A stretch of 64,000 nt of DNA from Betaproteobacteria bacterium (GCA_005881575.1 VBCA01000019.1:90644-154643); one strand, 5' to 3'; shown: positions 33,472 to 42,449, counted from the first letter of the stretch. Notes: generated by a model not told the origin, from the letters alone. A program made the numbers and translations.

Positions 33472-33488
33472 CGACGTTCTACCGTCTC

Positions 33489-33513
33489 CCCTGGTAGTGC
33501 AGCGATACCAGGG
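33489..33513. repeat. Perfect inverted repeat after the small gene
   Basis: CCCTGGTA and TACCAGGG form an 8-bp perfect stem around a nine-base loop, 17 bases after the stop at 33471. No T-run follows, so it may be a transcript-end hairpin of the processing type or an operator for the Bug gene starting at 33616. Confidence 0.45.
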
Positions 33514-33615
33514 ATCTCGGCGAGTCTCCTTTCCCGGATTCTGCGGCGTTGCCGGGGCGCGTCGCGAGCCGGTCGCCCCTTATAATCCTCGCTTCCACCC
33601 GAGGAGAAAGTCCGC

Positions 33616-34596
33616 ATGACCCGAAACCCCGGACGATCTCGCCGCCGAGTGCTGTGCGCGCTCGCCGCGGCGGCCGTCTCGCCGTTCGCGCTCGCGCAGG
33701 GGCTCTCCAAGCGCCCGGTGCGGATCGTCGTTCCGTTCACGCCGGCGGCCGGGCCGGACATCGTGGCGCGCTTGCTCGCGCCCAGGCTGCAGGCGCGCTG
33801 GGACCAGCCGTTCTTCGTCGAGAACAAGCCGGGTGCCTCGGGCACGATCGGCGCCGAGATCGTGGTGAAGTCGGCTCCCGACGGCCACACCCTCATGGTG
33901 GGGCCGGCGTCTATCGTCACCGCGCCGCATCTCTATCCGAAGATCCCGTATGACGTGGTCAAGGATCTCTCCGCAATCACGAACGTCGGCTCGACGAGCC
34001 TCGCGCTCGTGGTGCACAAGGCGGTGCCCGTGAGCACGGCGCGGGAGTTCATCGCCTGGGTGAGGTCGCAGCCCGGCAAGCTCAACTACGGCTCTCCCGG
34101 AAACGGCACGCACCATCACTTGTGCATGGAGCTGCTCAAGCTGCAGGCGGGCCTGGACATCGTGCACGTGCCCTACAAGGGTTCGGCGCCCGCCGAGAAC
34201 GACTTGATCGCCGGCGTCATTCCCACCATGTTCCTCCCTGTGCACGTTGCGCTCCCGAAGATCAAGGCGGGCCAGATCAAGGTGCTCGGCGAGAGCCTGA
34301 AGGAGCGCCATCCCTTGTTTCCGGACATTCCCTCGCTGCACGAGCAGGGCGTGACCGGCTACGACGTGGACCTGTGGATCGGCGTGTGGGGCCCCCGGGG
34401 AATGCCCGCCGACATCGTCGCGAAATACAACTCGGAGATCCGCGCGATCGTCGCGCTACCCGAGATGCGCGAGCAGCTCGCGAGCCAGGGCCTGGTGCCG
34501 AACACCGGCACGCCCGAGCAATTCGCCAAGCTCGTCAAGGACGATTTCGAGAAATGGGGGAAGGTGATCCGCGACGCGAAAATCAAGGCGGACTAG
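33616..34596 (+). CDS. Bug-family TTT solute-binding protein with a twin-Arg-like leader
   Basis: 326 residues; GAGGAGAAAG precedes the ATG. The leader 'NPGRSRRRVLCALAAAAVSP' has an S-R-R-R run close to a Tat motif, unlike the plain Sec leaders of the other copies; the cut is probably after 'FALAQ'. Core: 'RPVRIVVPFTPAAGPDIVAR' (Ala-Ala-Gly-Pro-Asp loop), 'FVENKPGASGTIGAE', 'KSAPDGHTLMVG', 'IVHVPYKGSAPAEND'. Its stop touches the start of a truncated dehydrogenase ORF (TAGATG), a sign that it once led an enzyme gene. Confidence 0.92.
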   Translation: MTRNPGRSRRRVLCALAAAAVSPFALAQGLSKRPVRIVVPFTPAAGPDIVARLLAPRLQARWDQPFFVENKPGASGTIGAEIVVKSAPDGHTLMVGPASIVTAPHLYPKIPYDVVKDLSAITNVGSTSLALVVHKAVPVSTAREFIAWVRSQPGKLNYGSPGNGTHHHLCMELLKLQAGLDIVHVPYKGSAPAENDLIAGVIPTMFLPVHVALPKIKAGQIKVLGESLKERHPLFPDIPSLHEQGVTGYDVDLWIGVWGPRGMPADIVAKYNSEIRAIVALPEMREQLASQGLVPNTGTPEQFAKLVKDDFEKWGKVIRDAKIKAD

Positions 34597-34683
34597 ATGA
34601 AGTCCCTCGAAACGGTGGGAATTCTGGGCCTGGGCAAGATGGGCATGGGGCTCGCCATGCCGGAGATCCCGGAGCGCCTCTAG
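34597..34683 (+). pseudogene. N-terminal stub of an NAD(P)-dependent beta-hydroxyacid dehydrogenase
   Basis: An ORF of 28 codons starting at the base after the Bug stop. The peptide 'METVGILGLGKMG'-like run, read exactly as MKSLETVGILGLGKMGMGLA, is the start of a Rossmann fold with the GxGxMGxxxA pattern of the 3-hydroxyisobutyrate / 6-phosphogluconate dehydrogenase family. It then ends with 'MPEIPERL' and TAG, and none of the remaining 260 or so residues of the family is found downstream in any frame. This is a remnant left by a deletion. Confidence 0.65.
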
Positions 34684-34771
34684 CGCCTCGCGAGTCGGGC
34701 GGCTTGATTCGTGCGGAGTTGACTCCGTCCGGCAAGCTCGGCTACTTTGGAGTAGTTTTTTCGGAGGACAC

Positions 34772-35398
34772 ATGGGTGCAACCAGCAATTTGATGTGGCA
34801 GCTGCTCGTCCAGTTCCTGATCGTTTTGTTCCTCGTCGTGGCCGTTGCAGGCCTCGCGGTGGGGGTCGGGCTCATCGCTTCCAGCCCGAAGATGGCGCAG
34901 TACTTCCACGTGCTGAACCGTTGGGTGTCCACGCGCCACATTCTCAGGCCGGTCGAGGTGCCCGTCGATACGGAACGGGCGACTCACCGGCACTATCGCT
35001 GGCTCGCCGGAGGCTTTTTCCTCGGAGGTCTCATCGCGGTTTTCGGACTCCTGACCGGGCTCGACGCGACCGCCGTCAGCGCGGCGTTTGCCGCAAAGCG
35101 TTTCGCGCCCGTCGTAGCGATCGCAGTGGAAAGCGCAAAGTGGGTTCTGATCGCGGGCAGCGCATCCGGCGTCGTAGTCGGCGCGATGCTGCTCTTCTAT
35201 CCGAACGCGGAAAGCATGCTCGAAAGATTCGCAAACCACTGGGTGTCTCCCCGCCGCGTGACCCGGAGCTGGGACGACATGCGCATGACGCTCGACGTGC
35301 TGGTAGAGGCTCATCCCAAGCCCGCCGGCTGGGTCATCGCCTGTACTTCGGTGGCGGCGATGATCTGCGCAGTCATCATGCTCGTGCGCTACTACTGA
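34772..35398 (+). CDS. Four-helix membrane protein with internal duplication
   Basis: 208 residues, family not recognised. Hydrophobic segments at about 9-35, 78-95, 118-142 and 185-205. The two halves look related: each has two helices enclosing or followed by a soluble stretch of similar make-up, 'MAQYFHVLNRWVSTRHILRP' in the first and 'AESMLERFANHWVSPRRVTR' in the second (shared pattern 'F..N.WVS.R...R'). ATG 34772 follows TCGGAGGACAC. Its stop overlaps the start of the HemD-like gene, so the two are coupled. Confidence 0.7.
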   Translation: MGATSNLMWQLLVQFLIVLFLVVAVAGLAVGVGLIASSPKMAQYFHVLNRWVSTRHILRPVEVPVDTERATHRHYRWLAGGFFLGGLIAVFGLLTGLDATAVSAAFAAKRFAPVVAIAVESAKWVLIAGSASGVVVGAMLLFYPNAESMLERFANHWVSPRRVTRSWDDMRMTLDVLVEAHPKPAGWVIACTSVAAMICAVIMLVRYY

Positions 35399-36195
35399 AA
35401 AGCAAGACGGTCGCGATACTCGAGAGTCGGCTGGGCCGTCAGCTCGCCGACCTCGTTGAGAAGCGCGGGGGGCGGCCGCTCCTCGCCCCGGCGCTTGCCG
35501 AAGTTCCCGATATCGACCACGCGGGCATCGCCAGGTTGATCGGCGAGCTGGAGACGCGTCCGCCGAAAGCCGCGATCTTCCAAACCGGCGTGGGCACGCA
35601 GGCGCTTTTCGCCGCGGCCGATTCCCTGGGGGCGACGCCGAAACTTCTCGGCTTGCTCGCGAGCTGCGTGGTTGTCGCGCGCGGACCCAAGCCCACCGCC
35701 GCGCTTCGCTCGCGCGAGGTGCGCATCGATCGCAGCGCCAGGGAACCCTATACGACCGTGGAAGTGCTGGAATCGCTCGAGGAGCTGTCGTTCCGGGGCG
35801 AAAGCGTCGTGGTTCAGCGTTACGGCGAAAGCAACCTGGAGCTGGAAAAGGCGCTGCGCGCGAAGGGCGCGGAGGTCGTGGAGATACCCACCTACCGTTG
35901 GGCGCTCCCTGAGGACAGCGGACCGCTCGCGGGGCTGATCGAGGCGCTCGATCGCGGCGAGGTCGATGCCACGGTGTTCACCAGCGCGTCGCAGGCGCAC
36001 AACCTGTTCGCCCTCGCCAGAAAACTCGGCAGAGACGGCCCTCTCGCCGCCAACCTGAGCCGGACGCTCGTCGCCTCCATCGGTCCGGTGTGCAGCGCCG
36101 CGCTGCGCGAGCACGGCGTGAAAATAGCCCTGGAGGCGAAGCCGCCCAAGCTCGGGCCGCTGGTGGCCGCGCTCGACCGGGCCCTGTCGAGCTAG
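35395..36195 (+). CDS. HemD-like (uroporphyrinogen-III synthase family) protein
   Basis: About 266 residues. The sequence matches the HemD fold: 'KTVAILESRLGRQLADLVEK' followed by 'GGRPLLAPALAEVP', 'AIFQTGVGTQALFAAAD', 'VVARGPKPTAALRSREVRID', 'ESVVVQRYGESNLELEKALR', 'DATVFTSASQAHNLFALARK' and 'LVASIGPVCSAALREHGVKI'. True HemD closes the tetrapyrrole ring; members outside heme operons often have no proven role. The start is unclear: there is no ATG, GTG or TTG in frame at the right place, and the most likely start is CTG 35395, overlapping the stop of the membrane-protein gene (CTGA). typA follows after 36 bases. Confidence 0.75.
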   Translation: MKSKTVAILESRLGRQLADLVEKRGGRPLLAPALAEVPDIDHAGIARLIGELETRPPKAAIFQTGVGTQALFAAADSLGATPKLLGLLASCVVVARGPKPTAALRSREVRIDRSAREPYTTVEVLESLEELSFRGESVVVQRYGESNLELEKALRAKGAEVVEIPTYRWALPEDSGPLAGLIEALDRGEVDATVFTSASQAHNLFALARKLGRDGPLAANLSRTLVASIGPVCSAALREHGVKIALEAKPPKLGPLVAALDRALSS

Positions 36196-36231
36196 TACAA
36201 TGCGCGACCTTCCACGCACAGCCTCGGTTCA

Positions 36232-38064
36232 ATGCCCCGTTCGGTCCGCAATCTCGCGATCATCGCCCACGTCGATCACGGCAAGACGACGCTGGTCGAC
36301 AAGCTGCTGCACCAGTCGGGCACCTTCGCCGCGCACCAGCACATCGCCGAGCGCGTCATGGACTCGAACGACCTGGAGCGCGAGCGCGGGATCACCATCC
36401 TCGCCAAGAACACCGCGGTCGACTACGACGGCGTGCACATCAACATCGTCGACACGCCCGGACACGCGGATTTCGGCGGCGAGGTCGAGCGGTCCTTGTC
36501 GATGGTCGACGGCGTGCTGCTCCTCGTCGACGCGGTCGAGGGCCCGATGCCGCAGACGCGCTTCGTCACACGCAAGGCGCTCGCGCTGGGCCTGAACCCG
36601 GTTCTCGTCGTCAACAAGATCGATCGCCCGGGCGCGCGGCCCGACTGGGTGGTGAACGCCACCTTCGACATGATGGACAAGCTCGGTGCCTCCGAGCACC
36701 AGCTCGACTTCCCCGTCGTCTACGCCTCGGCGCTGCTCGGCACGGCCACCCTCGACCTGTCGAAGCCTGGGACCGACATGCGGCCGCTGTTCCGCACGAT
36801 CATCGACCGCGTCCCGGCGCCCAAGGGCGACCCCGACGGGCCGCTGCAACTGCAGATCAGCAACATCGACTATTCGAGCTACGTCGGGCGCATCGGCATC
36901 GGCCGCATCGCGCGCGGCAGGCTCAAGTCCGCGCAGGAGATCCTGGTGCTGCACGAGGGCCGCGAGCCCGCGAAGGCCGAGGTCGGCCAGGTCATGGGCT
37001 TTCGCGGGCTGGAGCGGATCCCGATGGAGGAGGCTTCCGCGGGGGACATCGTTCTGGTCACGGGCGTGGAGGAGACCGCGATCGGCGTCACCTTCGCCGA
37101 CCCGCTCGCCCCCGAGGCGCTGCCGATGCTGCGCGTCGACGAGCCCACGCTCACCATGAATTTCCAGGTCAACACCTCGCCCTTCGCCGGCCAGGAAGGG
37201 CGCTTCGTCACCAGCCGCCAGATCCGGGAGCGCCTGTTCCGCGAGCTGCAGGGCAACGTCGCGCTGCGAGTCGAGGAGACCGCCGACGCCGACGTGTTCC
37301 TCGTCTCGGGCCGCGGCGAGCTGCACCTCACGATCCTGCTCGAGAACATGCGCCGCGAAGGCTATGAGCTCGCGGTGTCGCGGCCGCGCGTGGTGACGAA
37401 GGAGGTCGGCGGCACGAAGCACGAGCCCTTCGAAGCGCTCACCGTCGACGTGGAGGAAGCCCACCAGGGCCCGGTGATGGAGGCGCTGGGGGGCCGGCGC
37501 GCCGATCTTCTGGAGATGATGCCCGACGGCCGCGGCCGCGTGCGCCTGGACTACCGTATCCCCGCGCGCGGGTTGATCGGCTTCCAGTCGGAGTTCCTCA
37601 ATATCACGCGCGGCAACGGGCTCATGAGCCACGTGTTCGACGAATACGCGCCGATGAAGGCCGAGATCCCCTCGCGGCGCAACGGCGTCCTGATTTCGGC
37701 CGAGCAGGGCGAGGCGGTCGCGTACGCGCTGTGGAAGCTGCAGGAGCGCGGGCGCATGCTGGTCAGCCCGGGCGAGCGCGTCTACGAGGGCATGGTGGTC
37801 GGCCTGCACAGCCGCGACAACGATCTCGTGGTCAATCCGATCCGCGAGAAGCACCTCACCAATATCCGCGCCGCGGGAAAGGACGAGGCGATCCTGCTCA
37901 CGCCTCCGATCAGGCTGACGCTCGAGCTCGCGGTCGAGTTCATCGAGGACGACGAACTGATCGAGATCACGCCGCGCTCGATCCGCGTTCGCAAGCGCTA
38001 TCTCTACGACCACGAGCGCCGGCGCGCGGCGCGCGCCGAGCCCGCCCCTCAGACCATTTCGTAG
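36232..38064 (+). CDS. typA: Ribosome-associated GTPase TypA/BipA
   Basis: 610 residues, the normal length. Translational GTPase domain with G1 '[15 protein letters not shown]', the G2 region '[16 protein letters not shown]', G3 '[13 protein letters not shown]', G4 '[12 protein letters not shown]' and G5 'YASALLG', then the EF-G-like domains III and V and the TypA-specific C-terminal domain ('[20 protein letters not shown]', '[19 protein letters not shown]'). TypA binds the ribosome and supports 50S assembly, growth at low temperature and stress responses. It is the only clear housekeeping gene of the window. Its end overlaps the converging enolase-superfamily gene by 16 bases. Confidence 0.97.
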   Translation: MPRSVRNLAIIAHVDHGKTTLVDKLLHQSGTFAAHQHIAERVMDSNDLERERGITILAKNTAVDYDGVHINIVDTPGHADFGGEVERSLSMVDGVLLLVDAVEGPMPQTRFVTRKALALGLNPVLVVNKIDRPGARPDWVVNATFDMMDKLGASEHQLDFPVVYASALLGTATLDLSKPGTDMRPLFRTIIDRVPAPKGDPDGPLQLQISNIDYSSYVGRIGIGRIARGRLKSAQEILVLHEGREPAKAEVGQVMGFRGLERIPMEEASAGDIVLVTGVEETAIGVTFADPLAPEALPMLRVDEPTLTMNFQVNTSPFAGQEGRFVTSRQIRERLFRELQGNVALRVEETADADVFLVSGRGELHLTILLENMRREGYELAVSRPRVVTKEVGGTKHEPFEALTVDVEEAHQGPVMEALGGRRADLLEMMPDGRGRVRLDYRIPARGLIGFQSEFLNITRGNGLMSHVFDEYAPMKAEIPSRRNGVLISAEQGEAVAYALWKLQERGRMLVSPGERVYEGMVVGLHSRDNDLVVNPIREKHLTNIRAAGKDEAILLTPPIRLTLELAVEFIEDDELIEITPRSIRVRKRYLYDHERRRAARAEPAPQTIS

Positions 38065-39143
38065 CGCTTCACCGCCTTCTCGTCCCAGGCCACTCCGCTT
38101 CCCGGACGGTCGGGGATCACTGCCTCGCCCCCGACGATGCGCAGCGGCTCGGCGAGGATCGCCGCGGCCCAGTCCACGTACTCGAGGTAATGGCGGGTCG
38201 GCGTCACCGCGAGCAGGTGCGCGCTCGCCTCGGGGAAGAGATGCGAGGACATCGGCAGCTTGCTGCCTGCTGCCAGCGTGGCCGCACGCTGCCAGCCGCT
38301 CACCCCTCCGATCCTCTCCAGGTCCGGCATCACGAAGTCGGAGGCCCTCGCGAGGATGGCCTCGCCCATCTGCTCGGGCAGAGAGAAGTTCTCACCGATC
38401 TGGATCGGCGTCGCGAGCTCGCGCGCGAGCTCGGCGCAGTTGCGGAAGTCGTCGTGGCGGATTGGCTCCTCGATCCAGGCGACGCCCTCGGAATCGAGCG
38501 CTCGACCTCGCTCCAGTGCCTGGACGAATGTTAGTGCCTGGTTGTAGTCGACCATCAGCTCGACGTCGTCGGGAAGGCGCTTGCGCACCGCGCGCACCGC
38601 GGCGAGATCGGCCGCGGGCGTCGGGTAGCCGAGGCGCAGCTTCACCGCGCTGAATCCTCCCTCGAGGAGCTTCTCGGCCTCGTCGGCGGCCGCCTCGGGC
38701 GCCATCAGCCCCAGGCCGTTGCTGTTGTACGCGCGGATGCGGCGCGGCGCGCCGCCGAGCAGCGTGACCAGGGGCTTGCCCGCCGCGAGCGCGAGCGCGT
38801 CCCAGCAGGCACAATCGAACCCGGCCATCGCCATGCGCACGATGCCCTGCACGCCGATCAATTTGAAGCGGCGCGCGAGCTTCGCCCAGAGATCGGCGGG
38901 CGCGATGCGATCGCCCCTCACGCTGCGCTCGACTTCACCGAGCACCGTCGCGATCGCCGGCACCACTGCGTTCAGATAGCAGAACAGATAGGAATGGCCG
39001 GTGACGCCTTCCTCGGTCTCCAGGTCGATGAGGAGGAGCGGTGCGCTGCGCAGCGTCCCCGCACTGGTGCCGAGCGGCAGCTTAAGCGGCGCGTCGACGC
39101 CTCGCGCGCTGAGCGCGCGCACGGTGAGGCGCGGCTCGCTCAC
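38049..39143 (-). CDS. Mandelate racemase / muconate lactonizing enzyme family (enolase superfamily)
   Basis: 364 residues from a GTG that overlaps the stop of the reductase gene by four bases (GTGA). Capping domain ('GTLRSAPLLLIDLETEEGVT') then TIM barrel. Metal ligands: Asp in 'ELMVDYNQAL', Glu in 'AWIEEPIRHDD', Glu in 'IQIGENFSLPEQ'. The His-Asp dyad of the mandelate-racemase group is present ('VMPDLERIGGVSGW' and 'PMSSHLFPEASAHLL', with Glu in 'YLEYVDW'). The KxK base motif reads 'AVKLRLG', so the second Lys is Arg. It probably abstracts a proton alpha to a carboxylate (racemase or sugar-acid dehydratase); substrate unknown. Confidence 0.9.
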   Translation of the reverse strand: MSEPRLTVRALSARGVDAPLKLPLGTSAGTLRSAPLLLIDLETEEGVTGHSYLFCYLNAVVPAIATVLGEVERSVRGDRIAPADLWAKLARRFKLIGVQGIVRMAMAGFDCACWDALALAAGKPLVTLLGGAPRRIRAYNSNGLGLMAPEAAADEAEKLLEGGFSAVKLRLGYPTPAADLAAVRAVRKRLPDDVELMVDYNQALTFVQALERGRALDSEGVAWIEEPIRHDDFRNCAELARELATPIQIGENFSLPEQMGEAILARASDFVMPDLERIGGVSGWQRAATLAAGSKLPMSSHLFPEASAHLLAVTPTRHYLEYVDWAAAILAEPLRIVGGEAVIPDRPGSGVAWDEKAVKRYEMV

Positions 39144-40069
39144 GCGGGCTTTCCGCCTTCGGCGTATAGCGCGAGGATGTCCCACACCGCGCGGTTGGCC
39201 GGGGTCGGAACGCCGGCCGCGGCGCCGAGCTGCACCACGCCACCGCTTAGCCACTCGACCTCGAGCCGGTTGCCGCGCTGCAGATCGTGCGCCATTGAAG
39301 CCGTCATCTCGGCGGGAAGCCCGTCGGCGCGAGCGAGGCAGGCATCGGCATAGTCTGCGGGGAGGGCGATGCCCTGTGCGCGTCCCACCGCGACCACTTC
39401 GCGCATGATCTCGAGCAGGAAGGCGCGGGTGCGCGGGTTCCCGCGGATCGGCCCGATGGTGGTGCGCATCGCGGTGGTGGTCGCAGAAATTCCCACCAGG
39501 AACGCGTACTTCTCCCAGATCGCGCGGCGCACGTCGTTGCTCAGCTCCGAGGTCACGCCCGCCTTGAGCAAGGCCTCGTGAAGAAAGCGCGCGCGCTCGG
39601 AGATCCTGCCGTCGTACTCGCCCAGCACCACGCGCTGCATCGTCCCGGTCTGGTGGATCACGCCCGGCCGCGAGAGGGTAGTCGCGACGTAGCCCACACC
39701 GCCCATCACCGGCGCGTCGCCGAGCTCGCGGCGCAAGATGTCGTCTTTGATCACCCCGTTTTGCAGCGAGATCACCCCGGTGCCGGGCTTCACGAGCGGC
39801 TTGATCTGCCGGATCGCAGCCTCCGTATCCCACAGCTTCACCGATAGGATGACCAGATCGATGGTCCCTAGCGACGCGGGATCGTCGGTGGCGCGCACCG
39901 TCGGGATGCGAATGTCGCCCTGGGATTCGTTCTCGATGGTGAGGCCGCGCTCGCGCATCGCGGCGAGATGCGCGCCGCGCGCGATGAAGCTCACGTCGTA
40001 GCCGGCATGCGCGAGCCGCCCTCCGAAGAAGCCGCCCACGCCGCCCGAACCCATCATTGCGATCTTCAT
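39140..40069 (-). CDS. Ketopantoate reductase family (ApbA/PanE-like) protein
   Basis: 309 residues. N-terminal Rossmann motif 'MKIAMMGSGGVGGFFGGRLA' with GxGxxG, 'VSFIARGAHLAAMRERGLTI', 'IDLVILSVKLWDTEAAI', the catalytic-region 'GVISLQNGVIKDDILRRELG', and a C-terminal helical domain with 'IWEKYAFLVGISATTTAMRT' holding the conserved Lys and 'DLQRGNRLEVEWLSGGVVQL'. Family members reduce 2-dehydropantoate with NADPH, but copies next to catabolic genes often act on other 2-keto acids. Coupled by GTGA overlap to the enolase-superfamily gene, so a shared acid-sugar or branched-acid substrate is likely. Confidence 0.9.
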   Translation of the reverse strand: MKIAMMGSGGVGGFFGGRLAHAGYDVSFIARGAHLAAMRERGLTIENESQGDIRIPTVRATDDPASLGTIDLVILSVKLWDTEAAIRQIKPLVKPGTGVISLQNGVIKDDILRRELGDAPVMGGVGYVATTLSRPGVIHQTGTMQRVVLGEYDGRISERARFLHEALLKAGVTSELSNDVRRAIWEKYAFLVGISATTTAMRTTIGPIRGNPRTRAFLLEIMREVVAVGRAQGIALPADYADACLARADGLPAEMTASMAHDLQRGNRLEVEWLSGGVVQLGAAAGVPTPANRAVWDILALYAEGGKPA

Positions 40070-40112
40070 GGGTCGAATGGTAACCTGGCTCGTCCCGGGC
40101 AAAGGAGCAATC

Positions 40113-41093
40113 ATGTTCCGTGTAGTTCTTCGCGCCGCCGCCGCGGCGACGCTGGTGGCTTGCGCGCTCGAGCCGCTCACGGTCGTTGCGCAAGCCTGGC
40201 CGACGAAGCCGGTGAAATTCGTGGTGCCGTTTCCGCCGGGGGGCTCGGTCGATCCGCTCGCGCGCATACTCGGCGCGAGGCTCGCGGACTCTCTGGGGCA
40301 GCAGTTCATCGTCGAGAACAAGACCGGCGCGGGGGGCTCGATCGGCACGGCGTTCGTCGCGAGGAGCGCTCCGGACGGCTACACCTACGTGGTCGTGTTC
40401 GACACCCACGCGGTGAACCCGGCGCTCATCCCGAACCTTCCCTACGACACGGTCAACGACTTCGCCCCCGTGATGCTCGTCGGCACGGCGCCGATGGCGA
40501 TCGTCGCCAACGTCGCCAAACCCTACAGGAGTTTCGGCGACGTGATCCAGGCGGCCAAGGCGAAGCCGGAGGCGCTCAGCATCGGCTCGGTGGGCAACGG
40601 CAGCCTCGGCCACCTCGCCATGATCCTGCTGCAGCAGGCGGGCGGGTTCAAGGTCACCCACGTTCCCTACAAGGGCGGCGGGCCGATGATGGCCGACGTG
40701 ATGGGCGGCCAGGTCGACCTCGGCATCGCGTCGGTCGCCGCGCTCTCCGCGAACGTGAAAGGCGGAAAGCTGCGCGCGCTCGCCCTCACCGGCGACAAGC
40801 GCTCGCACACGATGTCCGACGTTCCGACTCTCGCGGAGCAGGGCTTTCCGGGCTTCTCGGCATTCGCCTGGTGGGGCATCTTCGCGCCGGCCGGAACTCC
40901 CAGGCGTATCCTCGACAAGTTCCACGCCGAGCTGGTCAAGGTGCTCGGCCAGCCGGATCTGCGCAAGCAGCTGACCGAGACCCTGGGCATGGATCTCGCC
41001 GCGAGCAGCCCGGAGGCGCTGCAGAAATTCCTCGTGGGCGAGATCGATCGCTGGGGCAAGGTCGTGCGGAGCAACAACGTTCGCGCGGATTGA
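40113..41093 (+). CDS. Bug-family TTT solute-binding protein (array copy 1)
   Basis: 326 residues from ATG 40113, with AAAGGAGCAATC upstream; the start codon 45 bases earlier is too far. Signal peptide ends 'EPLTVVAQ|AWP'. Core: 'KPVKFVVPFPPGGSVDPLAR', 'FIVENKTGAGGSIGTAFV', 'ARSAPDGYTYVVVFD', 'VTHVPYKGGGPMMADV'. Divergent from the reductase - enolase-superfamily pair across 43 bases, so it may provide uptake for that pair's substrate. The GFA gene follows after 10 bases. Confidence 0.93.
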   Translation: MFRVVLRAAAAATLVACALEPLTVVAQAWPTKPVKFVVPFPPGGSVDPLARILGARLADSLGQQFIVENKTGAGGSIGTAFVARSAPDGYTYVVVFDTHAVNPALIPNLPYDTVNDFAPVMLVGTAPMAIVANVAKPYRSFGDVIQAAKAKPEALSIGSVGNGSLGHLAMILLQQAGGFKVTHVPYKGGGPMMADVMGGQVDLGIASVAALSANVKGGKLRALALTGDKRSHTMSDVPTLAEQGFPGFSAFAWWGIFAPAGTPRRILDKFHAELVKVLGQPDLRKQLTETLGMDLAASSPEALQKFLVGEIDRWGKVVRSNNVRAD

Positions 41094-41103
41094 GGCGGCT
41101 CTC

Positions 41104-41502
41104 ATGAGAATCACCGGCGGCTGTCATTGCGGCGCGATCACGTACGAAGCCGAGGTCGACCCCGGCAAGGTGTCGGTGTGCCACTGTACCGATTGCCAGA
41201 CTCTGACCGGCTCGGCGTTTCGTGTCGTCGTCCCGGCCAAGCGGGAAGGTTTCAAGCTCAAGGGCGAGCCGAAGATCTACGTGAAGACCGGAGAAAGCGG
41301 AAGGAGGCGAGCGCAGGGGTTCTGCTCCAACTGCGGCACGCCCATCTACTCCGCCGACGTCGCGGATCCGCAGGTGTTCAACATCCGCGTCGGCACGGCG
41401 CGGCAGCGCGCCGAGCTGCCGCCGAAAGTGCAGATCTGGTGCCGGTCGGCGCTCGGCTGGACGATGAACCTCGAGCCGGTCGCACAGATCCAGAAGCAAT
41501 GA
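41104..41502 (+). CDS. GFA-family zinc protein (glutathione-dependent formaldehyde-activating enzyme-like)
   Basis: 132 residues of a single GFA/CENP-V domain. Zinc-binding cysteines are all there: C7 and C9 ('GGCHCGAITYEAE'), C26, C28 and C31 ('SVCHCTDCQTLTGSAF'), C74 and C77 ('GFCSNCGTPIYS'). The name comes from Gfa of Paracoccus, which binds S-hydroxymethylglutathione; most members have no proven reaction. It is placed inside a run of Bug genes and its TGA overlaps the ATG of the next one (ATGA). Confidence 0.9.
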   Translation: MRITGGCHCGAITYEAEVDPGKVSVCHCTDCQTLTGSAFRVVVPAKREGFKLKGEPKIYVKTGESGRRRAQGFCSNCGTPIYSADVADPQVFNIRVGTARQRAELPPKVQIWCRSALGWTMNLEPVAQIQKQ

Positions 41503-42449
41503 GGGCCGCCGCTCTCCTGCCCGGCCTGCTCGTCTGCGCCCTCGCGGCGGCGCAGGACTACCCGGCGAAGCCAGTGCGGCTCATCGTCGGCTTTCCTCCG
41601 GGCGGCAACGTCGACGTGGTGGGCCGGATCGTCGCGCAGAAGATGGGCGAGGGTCTCGGGCAGCAGGTCGTTCCGGAGAACCGCACCGGCGCCGGATCGA
41701 TCATCGCCAACGAGTACGTCGCCAAGTCCGCGGCCGACGGCTACACCTTGCTGGTCGTGAGCGGCGCATTCGTTACGCAGGCGGCGACGATGAAGAAGCT
41801 TCCCTACGATCCGCTTCGCGACTTCTCCTTCATCTCGACCATCGTGACCTACCCGCTCGTGTTCTCGGTGCGCTCCGATTCGCGCTTCCGCACGCTCGGC
41901 GAGTTCATCGCGTTCGTGAAGAGCAATCCGGGAAAGATCAACTACCCTTCGCCGGGAATGGGCACGCTGTACCACCTCGCCGGGGAGATGTTCGTCTCGA
42001 TGGCGGGAATCGAGATGCAGCACGTGCCGTTCCGCGGCGGTTCCGAGCCCTTGACCGAGGTGCTTTCCGGGCGCATGGAGCTCCTCATCGACGCGCTCAC
42101 CAATTCCTATCCGCAGATCCAGGCGGGAAAATTCAGGCCGCTCGCGGTAAGCTCGGTGGAGCGCTCGAGCGCGCTTCCCGAGGTGCCCGCGGTCGCAGAC
42201 AGCGTGCCCGGATACGAGGCGACCTCGTTCATCGGCCTCGCAGGGCCCGCCGGAATGCCTGCGGCGGTGGTCGACCGCTTGAACAGCGAGGCGCGCAGAA
42301 TACTGGCGCTGAGCGACGTCGGGCGAAGGTTCGCCGAGTGGGGCGGCACGCCGAGCGCGAGCAGCCCTGAGGAGATGAAGCGCCACGTCGGCGCGGAGAT
42401 CGAGAAATGGAAAAGAGTCGTCGCGGCGAGAAAGCTCGAGCTGCAGTAG
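41499..42449 (+). CDS. Bug-family TTT solute-binding protein (array copy 2)
   Basis: 316 residues, coupled by ATGA overlap to the GFA gene. The leader is short, MRAAALLPGLLVCALAAAQ|DYP. Core: 'KPVRLIVGFPPGGNVDVVGR' (Gly before FPPGG), 'VVPENRTGAGSIIANEYV', 'KSAADGYTLLVVSG', and 'MQHVPFRGGSEPLTEV', a variant of the usual HVPYKG. The 3' end overlaps the next Bug gene by 43 bases. These changes around the pocket set it apart from its neighbours and suggest a different ligand. Confidence 0.92.
   Translation: MRAAALLPGLLVCALAAAQDYPAKPVRLIVGFPPGGNVDVVGRIVAQKMGEGLGQQVVPENRTGAGSIIANEYVAKSAADGYTLLVVSGAFVTQAATMKKLPYDPLRDFSFISTIVTYPLVFSVRSDSRFRTLGEFIAFVKSNPGKINYPSPGMGTLYHLAGEMFVSMAGIEMQHVPFRGGSEPLTEVLSGRMELLIDALTNSYPQIQAGKFRPLAVSSVERSSALPEVPAVADSVPGYEATSFIGLAGPAGMPAAVVDRLNSEARRILALSDVGRRFAEWGGTPSASSPEEMKRHVGAEIEKWKRVVAARKLELQ

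Noticed and set aside
38049..41114. A single open frame of over 1000 codons on the minus strand
   Set aside because: Only its downstream third (38049-39143) encodes a recognisable enzyme. The rest lies antisense to, or in another frame of, the reductase and Bug genes and is Arg/His/Asp-rich shadow coding typical of GC-rich DNA.
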